From NCBI RefSeq assembly GCF_905220565.1, contig NC_059406.1:5218001-5282000 (forward strand): 64,000 nt of DNA, in the 5' to 3' direction. The position numbers and the translations under genes were made by a program. Shown here piece by piece: positions 11,840-24,600 of this stretch. This stretch comes from Melitaea cinxia (Eukaryota > Arthropoda > Insecta > Lepidoptera > Nymphalidae). The notes beneath the pieces were generated by a model. The model ran no database searches, had not been told where the DNA came from, and was given only the letters and a program-made list of their open reading frames with translations. Each line of letters opens with the position of its first letter. Within the stretch, counting starts at the first letter, position 1.

Positions 11840-11845
11840 AATAAA
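11840..11845 (+). terminator. Poly(A) signal of ADAM17 (AATAAA)
   Basis: AATAAA 70 bp after the ADAM17 stop. A second AATAAA on the same strand starts at 11880, so transcript ends near 11860-11910 are likely. Confidence 0.6.
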
Positions 11846-11868
11846 AATTCGAATTAATATGATGATGT

Positions 11869-11874
11869 TTTATT
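11869..11874 (-). terminator. Poly(A) signal of the dynein gene (AATAAA on - strand)
   Basis: TTTATT on + reads AATAAA on -, 115 bp beyond the dynein stop codon. It lies between the two AATAAA candidates of the convergent ADAM17 gene, so the two 3' UTRs probably touch or overlap. Confidence 0.6.
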
Positions 11875-11988
11875 TAGCCAATAAATATGATTAAATTAAA
11901 TGAAATACCACAATCATCGTGCAATAAGAAGAAGCTAGTTAGATCAGTGCCATAGGTGCCGCCAGTTGAACGCCAGCGGAGTGTCGCT

Positions 11989-14900
11989 CTAGTTGAGCGC
12001 GGTGGAGGTGAGCAGCGCCACGCCGCGCTCGTAGAAGGCGTGCGGCTCCTGGCCCGCGGCCACGGGCAGGCGCACGGTGAACAGCAGCTCCGAGCGCGCG
12101 CTGTTCAGGTACACGGGCAGCGTCAGCGCCGTGCCCGCGCCGGCCGGCTCGGCGCCGCTGTGGGCGGCACTGGCGTTAACTGTCACGCTTGGACTTCAAG
12201 ATACGAACTGAATAAGACCAGGTTCTACTGCACAGCGGTCACTAGTTTTAGAGTAACGAACGTAGATTCTTCCTCGCAAACTTTGGACTTTATAATATGT
12301 ATTTAACGAAAAGTTAAAAGATCTTACGAGACATATTGCTAGTCTTTTAAACACCAAAATAATATCAATTTTATTTCTCAAGTCTGGTAGGGTCAGAATC
12401 AAAATCAAAAATATCTTTATACAAGGCTTAGGCTTCAAAAGCATCTTCGCTTCGTCGTTACACAAATTAAAATTTTAATCGTTTTTAAAAGAAAGTAAAC
12501 AAAAAATAATTACCGTATCCACGTGAGCACAGTAAGCGGAAGGTCGACCATGATAGTGTTTGTGAGCAACAAACGATTGCCTTTCACCGTTGCTCCCTGG
12601 AGTTTCAAACCGGTGACTGAGAAAGACCACTCCGTTTGAGCATTTTCAGTGGGAGTACCCGGATCGGGGATCGTTACCTAAAAATATTTAAATTATTATA
12701 TATAGTTTATATAAATCTCATTTTATAAACTCGAAAGGAAATAAGTTTTTACTTGTAAGTTAAGTTCCTCGAGAGACCAGGAGTTGGCTTGTGCGACACA
12801 TTGACGAGTAGCCGTAATGTAGGCCTCTGGATTCAGTAGACCTCCGAGCCAAACTGGGATGCTCTAAAACATTACATTAAAACGTCAACACTTAATTAGT
12901 ACACTTATGTCTTAACAAACAATATCCTGACAGATATATGTATCAATATTGTTATCAATATTATTGTCGAAATTTTGAGAAAATATTAATTTTATATTGT
13001 ATTAATGTATCATCATATAAGAAACGATTAATCGAAATTTCTCTTTTAGTAGTAACAGTTAAATTTAGGAAAAGAAACACAATTCAAAAATTTTATGTAT
13101 TTTACGCAAACGAAAGAAGAATGATTACTGTTATAAAATAGTTTTATGTAAATCTGCTGTTCTAATTATTGACGTTATGTATTCTATGTTAAAAACATTT
13201 CACGAAGTCGTCCACCCACTGCTGCACCGTGCAGCCCCCCACCCCCACCGTGTCGTGTCGCACACACAGTACCTGCAGGCGCTTGGCGCCCTGGTCGGCC
13301 ACGGCGCGGCTGACGTGCGCCAGCTGCGCCACGCGGCGCGCGAAGTCGTCCACCCACTGCTGCACCGTGCAGCCGCGCGCCACGGCGTAGCGCCGCCAGC
13401 CGCCCGGCAGCATGCCGCGCACCAGCGACCCCACCATGGCGCGCGTCTCGTTCGTCTGCTTCATCTCGCCCTATGACATCATAACGTTATACCAAAGTCG
13501 CAATCAAGAAGAAGTATCGTTATGCTATAGCTTTACTTATGGTCCTATTTTCAACCAATCCAAATCTGCCCAGCAACGCTGTAAGAAATTAGATAAGACT
13601 AAAAGGATTCGGACAGCTTAAAAATAAAAAGGCCCTCGGAAAGATACGACAGAGCTGCTAAGGGCCGCTCGAAATAGACGTTATGTACTCCAGCACATAT
13701 TAAACTCTGTTAATCTGCCATTGTTTTGACGATAAATCAAAAGGCGTGAGGGGAAAGTTGTCTATCTACTTAGTACCCCGTTGTGCTATGTATATAAATT
13801 GGTCTCCAGGGTTATCACGACCAGCCCCGGATCTACGATTTTTTCGAACCGTAATCGAAAATTGTCGGTTTGTCGATAATTTCCTTAACGACTTTAAATA
13901 AGGTAGACCAACAACCACTAAGCAACATTAAAAAAGTTTGGATATACGACAATTATCTAACGTCACGTCTAACTTGGCCCTTTCTTGTATATGACATTGC
14001 CAGAACCCTCCTGGCAAAACTAGATGCAAACGTCATAAAGTTGTTGAAGTTATAGCTTGGAATAGTACATTCAGCTGACCCCTCAACTCTATTTAGGGAT
14101 AAAAAGAGTTTTGGGATGAAGTTAAAGAAGCCATCGGAACTATAAATACCCCAGAGGTACCAAAATGCATGTCTTGGGACAATCCCAGGATGAGATAATC
14201 TCATCTTTACTACAAGACAAATGTCTTATAGAGCTTGAGTCAAGAGTTCAATTTCATAAACAATTTATGGCGGGTGGTTCTGCAAAGAAAAAGGAAGACC
14301 GAGAAATAATAAAATCCTTTCTGAAACAAGATGAAAATGACAACTATAAAGTGTACGCAACGAATTAAGAAATGCAAAGTAAGTGTAAACATTGCAGAAT
14401 TCACCTATGGCTAAAGCCATAGGTAAATTCTGCATCCCGTTAGCCCTGAAATGGCGCACCCTACTATATGATTGGTCTCCTGCCTTATTAAAATTCTACC
14501 TTAATGCCTTCCAAATGACCCTCCCAGACAGCTAGCAGAGGCTAGGATCAAGATGCCAGATAGGCACTCCTGACTCATTGTTGAAAGTAGATAACTTTTA
14601 ATTATTTTCAGTTTATTGAAGTTTCGCTCACAGCTTGCAGATGTTGTTGGTAATGTGCAATAAATTCTTAAAACTATACTGACATTGGAAACGTTTCAAT
14701 GCACGTCATGCTTTTACAGATGTTGTAACAGGTCGTAGGCACTGGGTTTTTGTTGATCTTTGAAAATTTACTAGATAATAATATATAATAAATATAATAT
14801 ATATATAATATATAATAATAAAATAAATAAATATTCTTTATTGTACACCAAAGACAAGTTCAATATACTTAGATTCACAACGTAGTCTTAGTTTTGTACA

Positions 14901-17900
14901 ATTAGCGGCGTTATCGCTAAAAAGCGATCTCTACCAGGCAACCATGTTGCGGAGGATATTATGACCAGTGAATACAGACAGACATAGGTGTACTTCTAAT
15001 AAATAGACACATATTTCTTATAATAAAATCTAACAAATATCTATATTGATATAACTCGTGTCATGTGAAAACGCTGAAAGAAACTGGGTGGTGTGTTTTC
15101 GCATTGGTACACTCGCGCACGAAAGTTACTACTGTTTTATTTTTCAATTAGGCTTTCATTCACGGCTTCGTATAATGGTTATTAGTAAGTACATTAAAAA
15201 ATACTAGAAATACCTGTGTGAATAATTCGCACTAAATAAGTATAATAATTATCACTTTACAAAATTACATTAAAAACACATTTGATTCAGTGTATGTTTA
15301 ATCTGTAATATATATATACGCGAAAGGTCATTCATCACGAAATCTCCGAAACTATAACACCTACAAACTTGAAATTTGGCAGGTAGGCTCCTTATAAGAC
15401 GTAAGCATCCGCTAAGAACGGATTTTACGAAACTCGACCCCTAAGGGGGTAAAACGGGGATTGCAAGTTTGTATGAAAGTCCTATGTTTTTGAAGTAAGA
15501 GTTTAAGTTTAAAATGTATGCTCTATAGATGGTGAGGAGGTGTCCAAATAATGTATCTTTAGAAACCAACTCCCTTTTGGGGTTAAAACGGGGGATGGCA
15601 GGTTGACTCACTCATCACGAAATCTCCGAAACTATAACACCTACGAACTTGAAATGTGGCAGGTAGGCTTCTTATAGGACGTAAACATCCGTTAAGAACG
15701 GGTTTTACGAAACTCGACCCCTAAGGGGATAAAACGGGGGTTGCAAGTTTATATGAAAGTCCTATGTTTTTGAAGTAAGAGACTTGAAATTTAAAATGTA
15801 TGCTCTATAAATGATGAGAAGGTGTCCAAATAATGTATCTTTAGAAAGCAACTCCCTTTTGGGGTTAAAACGGGGGATGATAGGTTGACTAACTCATCAT
15901 GAAACCTCCGCAACTATAACACCTAAAAACTTGAAATTTAGCAGATAGGCTCCTTATAGGGTGCAGACATCCGCTAAGAACGGATTTTACGAAATTCTAC
16001 CCCTAAGGGCGGTAAAACGGGGGTTGGAAGTTTGTGTGAAAGTTTTTGAAGTAAGAGACTTGAAATTTAAAATGTATGCTCTATAAATGGTGAGAAAGTG
16101 TCTAAATAATGTATCTTTAGAAATCAACTCCCTTTTGGGGTTAAAACGGGGGATGGTAGGTTGACTCGCTCATCACGAAATCTCCGAAACTATAACAGCT
16201 ACAAACTTAAAGTTTGGCAGGTAGGTTCCTTATAGGGCGTAAACATCTGTTAAGCCCGGATTTTACGAAAATTGACCCCTACGGTGGTAAAACGGGGGTT
16301 GGAAGTTTGTATGAAAGTCTTATGTTTTTGAAGTAAGAGACTTGAAATTTAAAATGTATGCTCCATAGATGGTGAGAAGGTGTCCAAATAATGTATCTTT
16401 AGAAATCAAATCCCTTTTTGGGGTTAAAACGGGGGATGGTAGGTTGATCCACTCATCACGGAATCTCCGAAACTATAACAGCCACAAACTTAAAGTTTGG
16501 CAGGTAGTTTCCTTATAGGGTGTAAACATTTGTTAAAAATGGATTTCACGAAACTCAACGCCTAAGGGGGTAAAACGGGACTTGGTAGTTTGTATGAAAG
16601 TCCCATGTTTTTGAAGTAAGATACTTGAAATTTAAAATGTATGCTGCTCAGATGGTAAGAAGGTGTCTAAATAATGTATCTTTAGAAATCAACTCTCTTA
16701 TGGGGTTAAAACGGGGGATGGTAGGTTGACTCACTCATCACAAAATTTCCAAAACTATACCAGCTAAAAACTTGAAATTTGGCAGGTAGGTTTCTTATAG
16801 GGCGTAGACATTCGCTAAGAACGGATTTTATGAAACTCGACCCCTAAGGGGATAAGACGGGGGTAAGAAGTTTTTATGAAAGTCCTGTTTTTGAAGTAAG
16901 AGACTTAAAATTTAAAATGTAGGCTCTATAGATGGTGAGGAGGTGTCCAAATAATGAATCGTAATCTATATATATAAAAGAGAAACGTCACTGACTCACT
17001 CATCACGAGAACTCAAAAACCGCTGGATGGTCCATCAATCCAAGATGGACAAAGATGACATTTGGCGGGGAGGTAGATTATAGTTAGTAGACGTCTACTA
17101 AGAACGGATTTTGCGATATTCCACGGCTAAGGGTTTCATTGGGGTTGATAGTTTGTATGAAACATATATACAGCAGCTATAAGTTTGCCTGATAGGTTAT
17201 TTATATTGCAGCCTGAAAATAAAACTAAGAATATGGGTGTATAGAGAGGTTTTGTAAAAATAACTATTGAATTATACTAAATTGTGCCATTTAAAAAGTT
17301 GCTCACTGTGATAAGCCTTTCAAGTGACTGAAATAACAAAATAATTTGCGTTAAACATCTTAATAGTAATTCATATCTTCATAACCACACGGACGTAGTC
17401 GCGGGCAACAGTTAGAGTATCATAAAACAAAGTCTCCAAAAGTGTATGTGATCAATTCCCTCAAAATCTACTCAATGGATTTTCATGCGGTTCAAGAGGA
17501 AGGTTTACGGAACGGCTAAGCCGATTTTGATGAGTTTCACTGGAAGTTTGCCGGGAAAACTTTGTGACAAACTGATTTCAACGCGGGCGAAGCCGCGGGC
17601 ACAGCTAGTATTATTACATAAACGTTATAAATAATTTTTCTCACTTCTCTATGTAAAACTATTTCGTAATTTAAAACTTTTTTGCGCGATAGTATTTTGA
17701 GTCGACCTCGAACTGTCCAACCAATAGCAATAACGTTCTTTTTACATGACGCGAACTATACACAGGTACACTTGAGACAAGATGATGGGTTGTTAAATTA
17801 ATGATAAAATTAACTAGGATAAAGTAGATCAAGGATAGTTTAAGGAGGAAAGAAATGTGCTTTTACTAGTCTCTAATGTTTGTATTGACTGAGCGCGTCT

Positions 17901-20900
17901 GTTATGAAGCGGCAAGGAGTTCCAAAGCGATATTCGAAGCGATCGAACAGCTTCTATAGAGAAGGACTTAGAATAGAGGGATGTTTTGTGAGATGGAATT
18001 TTTAGGACAAGACTTTTTAGTTCTTATAAGATGCGTTTATTAAGCGAAATTAATTAGTATGTGTTCAAAAATTAACTGGGCGTATGGAAATACAATTTTG
18101 TTTTTCAAACATATTATATCTAAATTCGATTACTTAATAAAATATGTGAGATTGTAGGAAAAGAGGCTTCACATGTTCGATACTTCAAATTCTTATTTAT
18201 CCATTTTTTTAAGAAATCAACAAACCTGGCAAATAGCGGTGACGTTGTGCAAATCGTGCAAAACTTGTTGCAGCAGCGAGGCTCCGGCCGCCACTTCGCG
18301 TTCGAAGAAGCGGTACAGGGGGTCCTTAATGTTTTCCACTGTACGACGCAGCGTCTGTGCAGAACAATTACACATAAATGTCTCGTCCCATATAAAATTT
18401 TCAACATAAATATTTTGAAAATATTCATATTACCGTTTTATTAACTCAAAAGGCGTTTGAAGGACTTTGCAAAATTTTACATTACATTTACTTTGGTTTT
18501 ATACGAAGGTTGGTTTGGTTTTTATATTTTTCAAAATTTTTTATTACTGTAATTAAATTTTTATCTCTTTTATATAGAGGAAATTAAGGACAGGATACTA
18601 AATTACAAATTGTACTTACTGGTAACTCTTGTGGCAGAAGTTTCAACCAGCTAGTCGCAGTTTGGTGCAATGTTTTCATCCATGCAGGACGCCCATCGCC
18701 TTCCACGACTATTGCATCTGTTATGTTAAAATAACAGCAGAATGTAACATGTTTTACTCAACATTATAATTGTATTTGTATAATATTAAAATAAAAAATA
18801 TTCTTACGAGGATCGTGGTCTTGTGTCGCCGCATTATACGCCAGTTCTTCTTCGTCCTCAAGTTGCTGCATCTTAAGCAGCTTAGAAACCAGGTCGCTTC
18901 CTTGAGTAGTTAGAAGAACCTAGCAATTAATAATAAATCTAAAAATAATATTAAAAGTAAATCTTATCCTATCGCTACTATAACAGGCATTCCACTTGCG
19001 ATGGATAGCATAAGACTAAAGGCTACTTAAATATACGTATCATTTATAAGTTTGTCTATATTATTATGGATTTAGTTATTATTGATACCAAATTTTTATT
19101 TAAATATTTTTAAGTTGTTTAATGTATCTATTTGAAGTTTCATGAGCAAAAAAGATTGTGTTTTAGACCAAAGGACTCAGACATTAATGAAATAGAACTC
19201 AATTTACACTTTCTGTCTGAATTTATGAATATTACCTTCTCAGCATTATTGGGAAGTCCTAACCAAGATGGCGTCTGTCTGTCCGAAAGTTCTTCGATCC
19301 ACTTGAGGAAGTGGTCGCGCCTGTTTCCATCTGGCATAGTAATGTGGCGCTGGTTGCCGGATGCCTGAAATATAAATTTTAATTATAGATTTATAGTATA
19401 TTCAAAGACTGCAATACGTTCTTTCCTCTCAAAAGTTAGTCAGTTAGTTTGTTTAGTTTCAAGTAATTTTTCTGTGCCTATAAAATAATCTAACTAATAG
19501 TTGCCACTTACACCATCGACGTTAGCCACAAGAGCGAAGTCGGCTTCAAATGATCTCGGTGTGAAGAGCTTGCAAAGGAAGGAGTGCAGTAAGCGTTGAT
19601 CGAATAAGTTATCAATCTTTCCTCCATATATGCACTGTGACAGTAGAGTCACGAGGGCTTCCCATGGAACCTTTTCTGGTGGGAGGTTGGTACGACCCTG
19701 AAAAATGGCTTACTTTAAATTACATGTCTATGGTTATGAACAAAAAATAATTAACCAGTTTTAGGTATTGGTTTCATGAACAAAAAAACGAGTGTGCTTA
19801 AGATCACACAACTGAAGTAAAACATCTTTAGTTTCTACAGTAATATACGAAACGTAACTCTCTCTTTCTATTTTCACTAACTTACATCTCCCTCTAAACT
19901 TTCATTCGCCTCGCCCGATCACAATTTTCGTAACGCTTTCGTAACGTATTCACGATCTTACTCCCCAAGTCAAGATAAAGAAGTTTTACTTCAAAAATAA
20001 GGAAAAAGTTTTAGATATTATATATTTTTGTAGGATTTAAACTGCTTTCGTATTTTTCCTATTATTATTAATACGGTTAAAAAGAAATGATTACCATAGC
20101 TGTGGCATCAATCCATGTATCGAGAGTATCGCACGCTACACGCAGGTCGGACTCGTTGAACTCGTAATACTTAGCCCAACCCAGCGGCACGTAACGCAGA
20201 CGTTCTTGAACGATACCTGAATAGAAAAAATATTAAATTAGAAAATTTTAGTACTTTAAACGATATTAGTAGGAAAAATTGCAGTATTTGCTAACCATGG
20301 AACCACGCCAACAAGAAGTATAGTCTTGCCCGCTCTGAGGGCTGTTTCATCATGCGGGATGCAGGTACCTGAAATTCATAGTTCCGTTGCTATTCTAAAA
20401 AAAAAAAAAAATATTGGCAAAAGTACTGGACGCAACATTTATCTAAGCTTTTTTGACGTACACAGATAATGTTACATCAAAATTAATAATGCACTTATAT
20501 ATACTAGCTAACCTAGCGAGCTTCGTATCGCCTTATTTTTTTTTCTTAAATATAACGACACCATATAGCGCCTATCTTTCAAGTTGGATAAATTGCACAT
20601 GTGTGCAAATTTAATTAAAATCGGTTAAGTAGTTTAGGAGTACATCGCGGCATCGAGCGGAGTACCAATGAAGAATGTTTCAAAATAGTTTTTTTTTCCC
20701 TTTGAGAGCTTCCGCTGCATGCCCTTCGTAAACAGTAAAAGTTTTGCAAAAATCATGTATAACAGAATTGTTCGTATTCCTCGCGGACGAAGTCGCAGGC
20801 AGAAGCTAGTAATATACACTGAGGCTGTGGTGTAGTGGTGCGTATGGCATGCTGGCGCCTGAGCACCGTTCCCTGGGGCGGAGAGTTGGCGGACGGACGC

Positions 20901-21695
20901 TCACGGTGGCGAAGGTGCGCAGCAGGTTGGCGCGGATGCCGGGCGGCGGCTCGAACACCAGCACGCGGCCGGCGCGCAGCAGGTTGACGGGCAGCTTGGG
21001 GCTGATCTCCGTCGTGAGGAACAGGCGGAAGCTGGGGTGCGGCTGCAGCGAGTGCAGCTTCTTCTCCAGCTGCACCAGCCACACCGGCGCCAGGTGCACG
21101 TTCTTCAGCATCACCCACCTGGGAGTAGCGACCGCTCGTTTACACTAAGTACATCGGGGAACGTTGCGAGTCCCTAAGACTTATTATCTGTTTACACCGT
21201 TTGATACAGAGTCGTGTTTCATTAGATACTGTTTTATGTTGGTTTGGGTGTAAAGAAATCTATCTATCTAAATGCGAAATCGCACTACACGATCAAAAAT
21301 ACCGACCTTCCAGTCTTGCATGCGGTGTTTATTGCACGTTCAGCTTGATTAAAACCTTCCGCTGAACCAATAGCGATACTTGATAACGGTTTATTTAATT
21401 CAGTAGCCATGTCATCCACCCGACCTGAATAAAAATATAAATTAAATTAGTAAATTAAAAACGTCACATCTCTGCGTGCAAAATATACTTATGATATATA
21501 TAATGATATTTTCCGCTTACCGCTAGCATCATATCCTGGTACGGAGCAGAGTAAGGCTGGAGTAGTAGCGTTAAGTTGGTGTTCAGTAATACTACAGAGA
21601 TCCAGTTCAGTTTCTGCCTTAGCCATAAATGTAGGTCCTAGCACTGAAGCGACTAACTGAGTAGCAGCAGCGATCACGCGGTCCGGTCTGAATGC
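11989..21695 (-). CDS. Dhc64C: Dynein exons 42-55: AAA6 and C-terminal domain
   Basis: Exons 21521-21695, 21307-21424, 20905-21118, 20296-20368, 20095-20216, 19512-19697, 19236-19364, 18808-18919, 18620-18717, 18226-18354, 13273-13470, 12753-12863, 12514-12677, 11989-12193. Markers: LLCSVPGYDASG, IAIGSAEGFNQAERAINTAC, VMLKNVHLAPVWLVQLEKKL, VFEPPPGIRANLLRTFAT, YFLLAWFHGIVQERLRYVPL, QTPSWLGLPNNAEKV, TVENIKDPLYRFFEREV, PEAYITATRQCVAQANSWSL, FSVTGLKLQGATVKGN and FYERGVALLTSTALN with a TAG stop at 11989-11991. The long intron 13471-18225 holds the second satellite block. Exons 20905, 13273 and 11989 are GC-rich. Confidence 0.96.
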
Positions 21696-24600
21696 CTGTT
21701 CGAATTACGAACAAAATGAGTAAAAAGTATCAATAAAAGAGTTATCTCGTTTGAATATCGTCTAATCACTGTCTAAAAATTGGTTTTGTGTTAAGTCTAG
21801 TTAAAAAATGAAACACAAATCTTTATAAACATAATAAAGAAAAGTTACTATGTTGACAAGTTTAATCAGTCTTAATAACTTGCTGATCCTCTATGTAATT
21901 GTTTAAAGCGAGCTCATAAGATTAGGGTAATCTCAGCGCGAGCGTCGACATGGCTCGCATTTTTCTTTTGTGTTTTAAGTACGGGGAGGCTCGTTAGTTT
22001 GATGATAACCCCTTCATAGATAGATTTTGCAAAAATATGTAAAATTATCTTTGCTTAAGAGGCTCCCCCTTCTCAACGACCTTGAGCATTTAGTCTTTGC
22101 CACACCCCACCCACTCGCACTTCATCTGATCAGTGTTACGTAAATGTTATTAAGCTCGGCCATCTACCGGCTCTAGCTTGTACTACTAGGACATGCGATT
22201 GATCCGTTTCTAAGACCAAGAGCTTGCGTACAAGTTGTGATCATGCATAATTATTATTTAATTCTTCTTCTTGTCACATTAATAAACTGAATCCGAGTTA
22301 CAACATATATTTATTTGATATTTTTAATGTAACTTTAACGTATACTTAAGTATGTATTTACGTATTTTTTAATGTAACATGAAACCGGCCGAATTTTTCT
22401 GAGGTCCCCTTAATCTAGTTTCACAATCTAATACAGCATTCTGGCCTCCTCCGATAGAAAGGGTTACTCAGCAGCATTCGAGCACCTAACCTACCTGAGG
22501 GCGCCCTGGACAGCTCGCGCGCCTCGTCCAGGAGTCCGCGAGCCCCTAAGTGTGCGAGCGGGCGCCCGGTACCTGTATGAGCAGCAGGCGGTACATGGCG
22601 AGCGCGTGCGGCGGCGGCGGCGCGGCGGGCTCGCAGTCCCACAGCGTGGGCACGCACTGCTCGGGCGCGGCCTGGCCACTAGTGTGCGAGCGGGCGCCCG
22701 GTACCTGTATGAGCAGCAGGCGGTACATGGCGAGCGCGTGCGGCGGCGGCGGCGCGGCGGGCTCGCAGTCCCACAGCGTGGGCACGCACTGCTCGGGCGC
22801 GGCCTGGCCACTAGTGTGCGAGCGGGCGCCCGGTACCTGTATGAGCAGCAGGCGGTACATGGCGAGCGCGTGCGGCGGCGGCGGCGCGGCGGGCTCGCAG
22901 TCCCACAGCGTGGGCACGCACTGCTCGGGCGCGGCCTGGCCACTAGTGTGCGAGCGGGCGCCCGGTACCTGTATGAGCAGCAGGCGGTACATGGCGAGCG
23001 CGTGCGGCGGCGGCGGCGCGGCGGGCTCGCAGTCCCACAGCGTGGGCACGCACTGCTCGGGCGCGGCCTGGCCACTAGTGTGCGAGCGGGCGCCCGGTAC
23101 CTGTATGAGCAGCAGGCGGTACATGGCGAGCGCGTGCGGCGGCGGCGGCGCGGCGGGCTCGCAGTCCCACAGCGTGGGCACGCACTGCTCGGGCGCGGCC
23201 TGGCCACTAGTGTGCGAGCGGGCGCCCGGTACCTGTATGAGCAGCAGGCGGTACATGGCGAGCGCGTGCGGCGGCGGCGGCGCGGCGGGCTCGCAGTCCC
23301 ACAGCGTGGGCACGCACTGCTCGGGCGCGGCCTGGCCACTAGTGTGCGAGCGGGCGCCCGGTACCTGTATGAGCAGCAGGCGGTACATGGCGAGCGCGTG
23401 CGGCGGCGGCGGCGCGGCGGGCTCGCAGTCCCACAGCGTGGGCACGCACTGCTCGGGCGCGGCCTGGCCACTAGTGTGCGAGCGGGCGCCCGGTACCTGT
23501 ATGAGCAGCAGGCGGTACATGGCGAGCGCGTGCGGCGGCGGCGGCGCGGCGGGCTCGCAGTCCCACAGCGTGGGCACGCACTGCTCGGGCGCGGCCTGGC
23601 CACTAGTGTGCGAGCGGGCGCCCGGTACCTGTATGAGCAGCAGGCGGTACATGGCGAGCGCGTGCGGCGGCGGCGGCGCGGCGGGCTCGCAGTCCCACAG
23701 CGTGGGCACGCACTGCTCGGGCGCGGCCTGGCCACTAGTGTGCGAGCGGGCGCCCGGTACCTGTATGAGCAGCAGGCGGTACATGGCGAGCGCGTGCGGC
23801 GGCGGCGGCGCGGCGGGCTCGCAGTCCCACAGCGTGGGCACGCACTGCTCGGGCGCGGCCTGGCCACTAGTGTGCGAGCGGGCGCCCGGTACCTGTATGA
23901 GCAGCAGGCGGTACATGGCGAGCGCGTGCGGCGGCGGCGGCGCGGCGGGCTCGCAGTCCCACAGCGTGGGCACGCACTGCTCGGGCGCGGCCTGGCCACT
24001 AGTGTGCGAGCGGGCGCCCGGTACCTGTATGAGCAGCAGGCGGTACATGGCGAGCGCGTGCGGCGGCGGCGGCGCGGCGGGCTCGCAGTCCCACAGCGTG
24101 GGCACGCACTGCTCGGGCGCGGCCTGGCCACTAGTGTGCGAGCGGGCGCCCGGTACCTGTATGAGCAGCAGGCGGTACATGGCGAGCGCGTGCGGCGGCG
24201 GCGGCGCGGCGGGCTCGCAGTCCCACAGCGTGGGCACGCACTGCTCGGGCGCGGCCTGGCCACTAGTGTGCGAGCGGGCGCCCGGTACCTGTATGAGCAG
24301 CAGGCGGTACATGGCGAGCGCGTGCGGCGGCGGCGGCGCGGCGGGCTCGCAGTCCCACAGCGTGGGCACGCACTGCTCGGGCGCGGCCTGGCCACTAGTG
24401 TGCGAGCGGGCGCCCGGTACCTGTATGAGCAGCAGGCGGTACATGGCGAGCGCGTGCGGCGGCGGCGGCGCGGCGGGCTCGCAGTCCCACAGCGTGGGCA
24501 CGCACTGCTCGGGCGCGGCCTGGCCACTAGTGTGCGAGCGGGCGCCCGGTACCTGTATGAGCAGCAGGCGGTACATGGCGAGCGCGTGCGGCGGCGGCGG

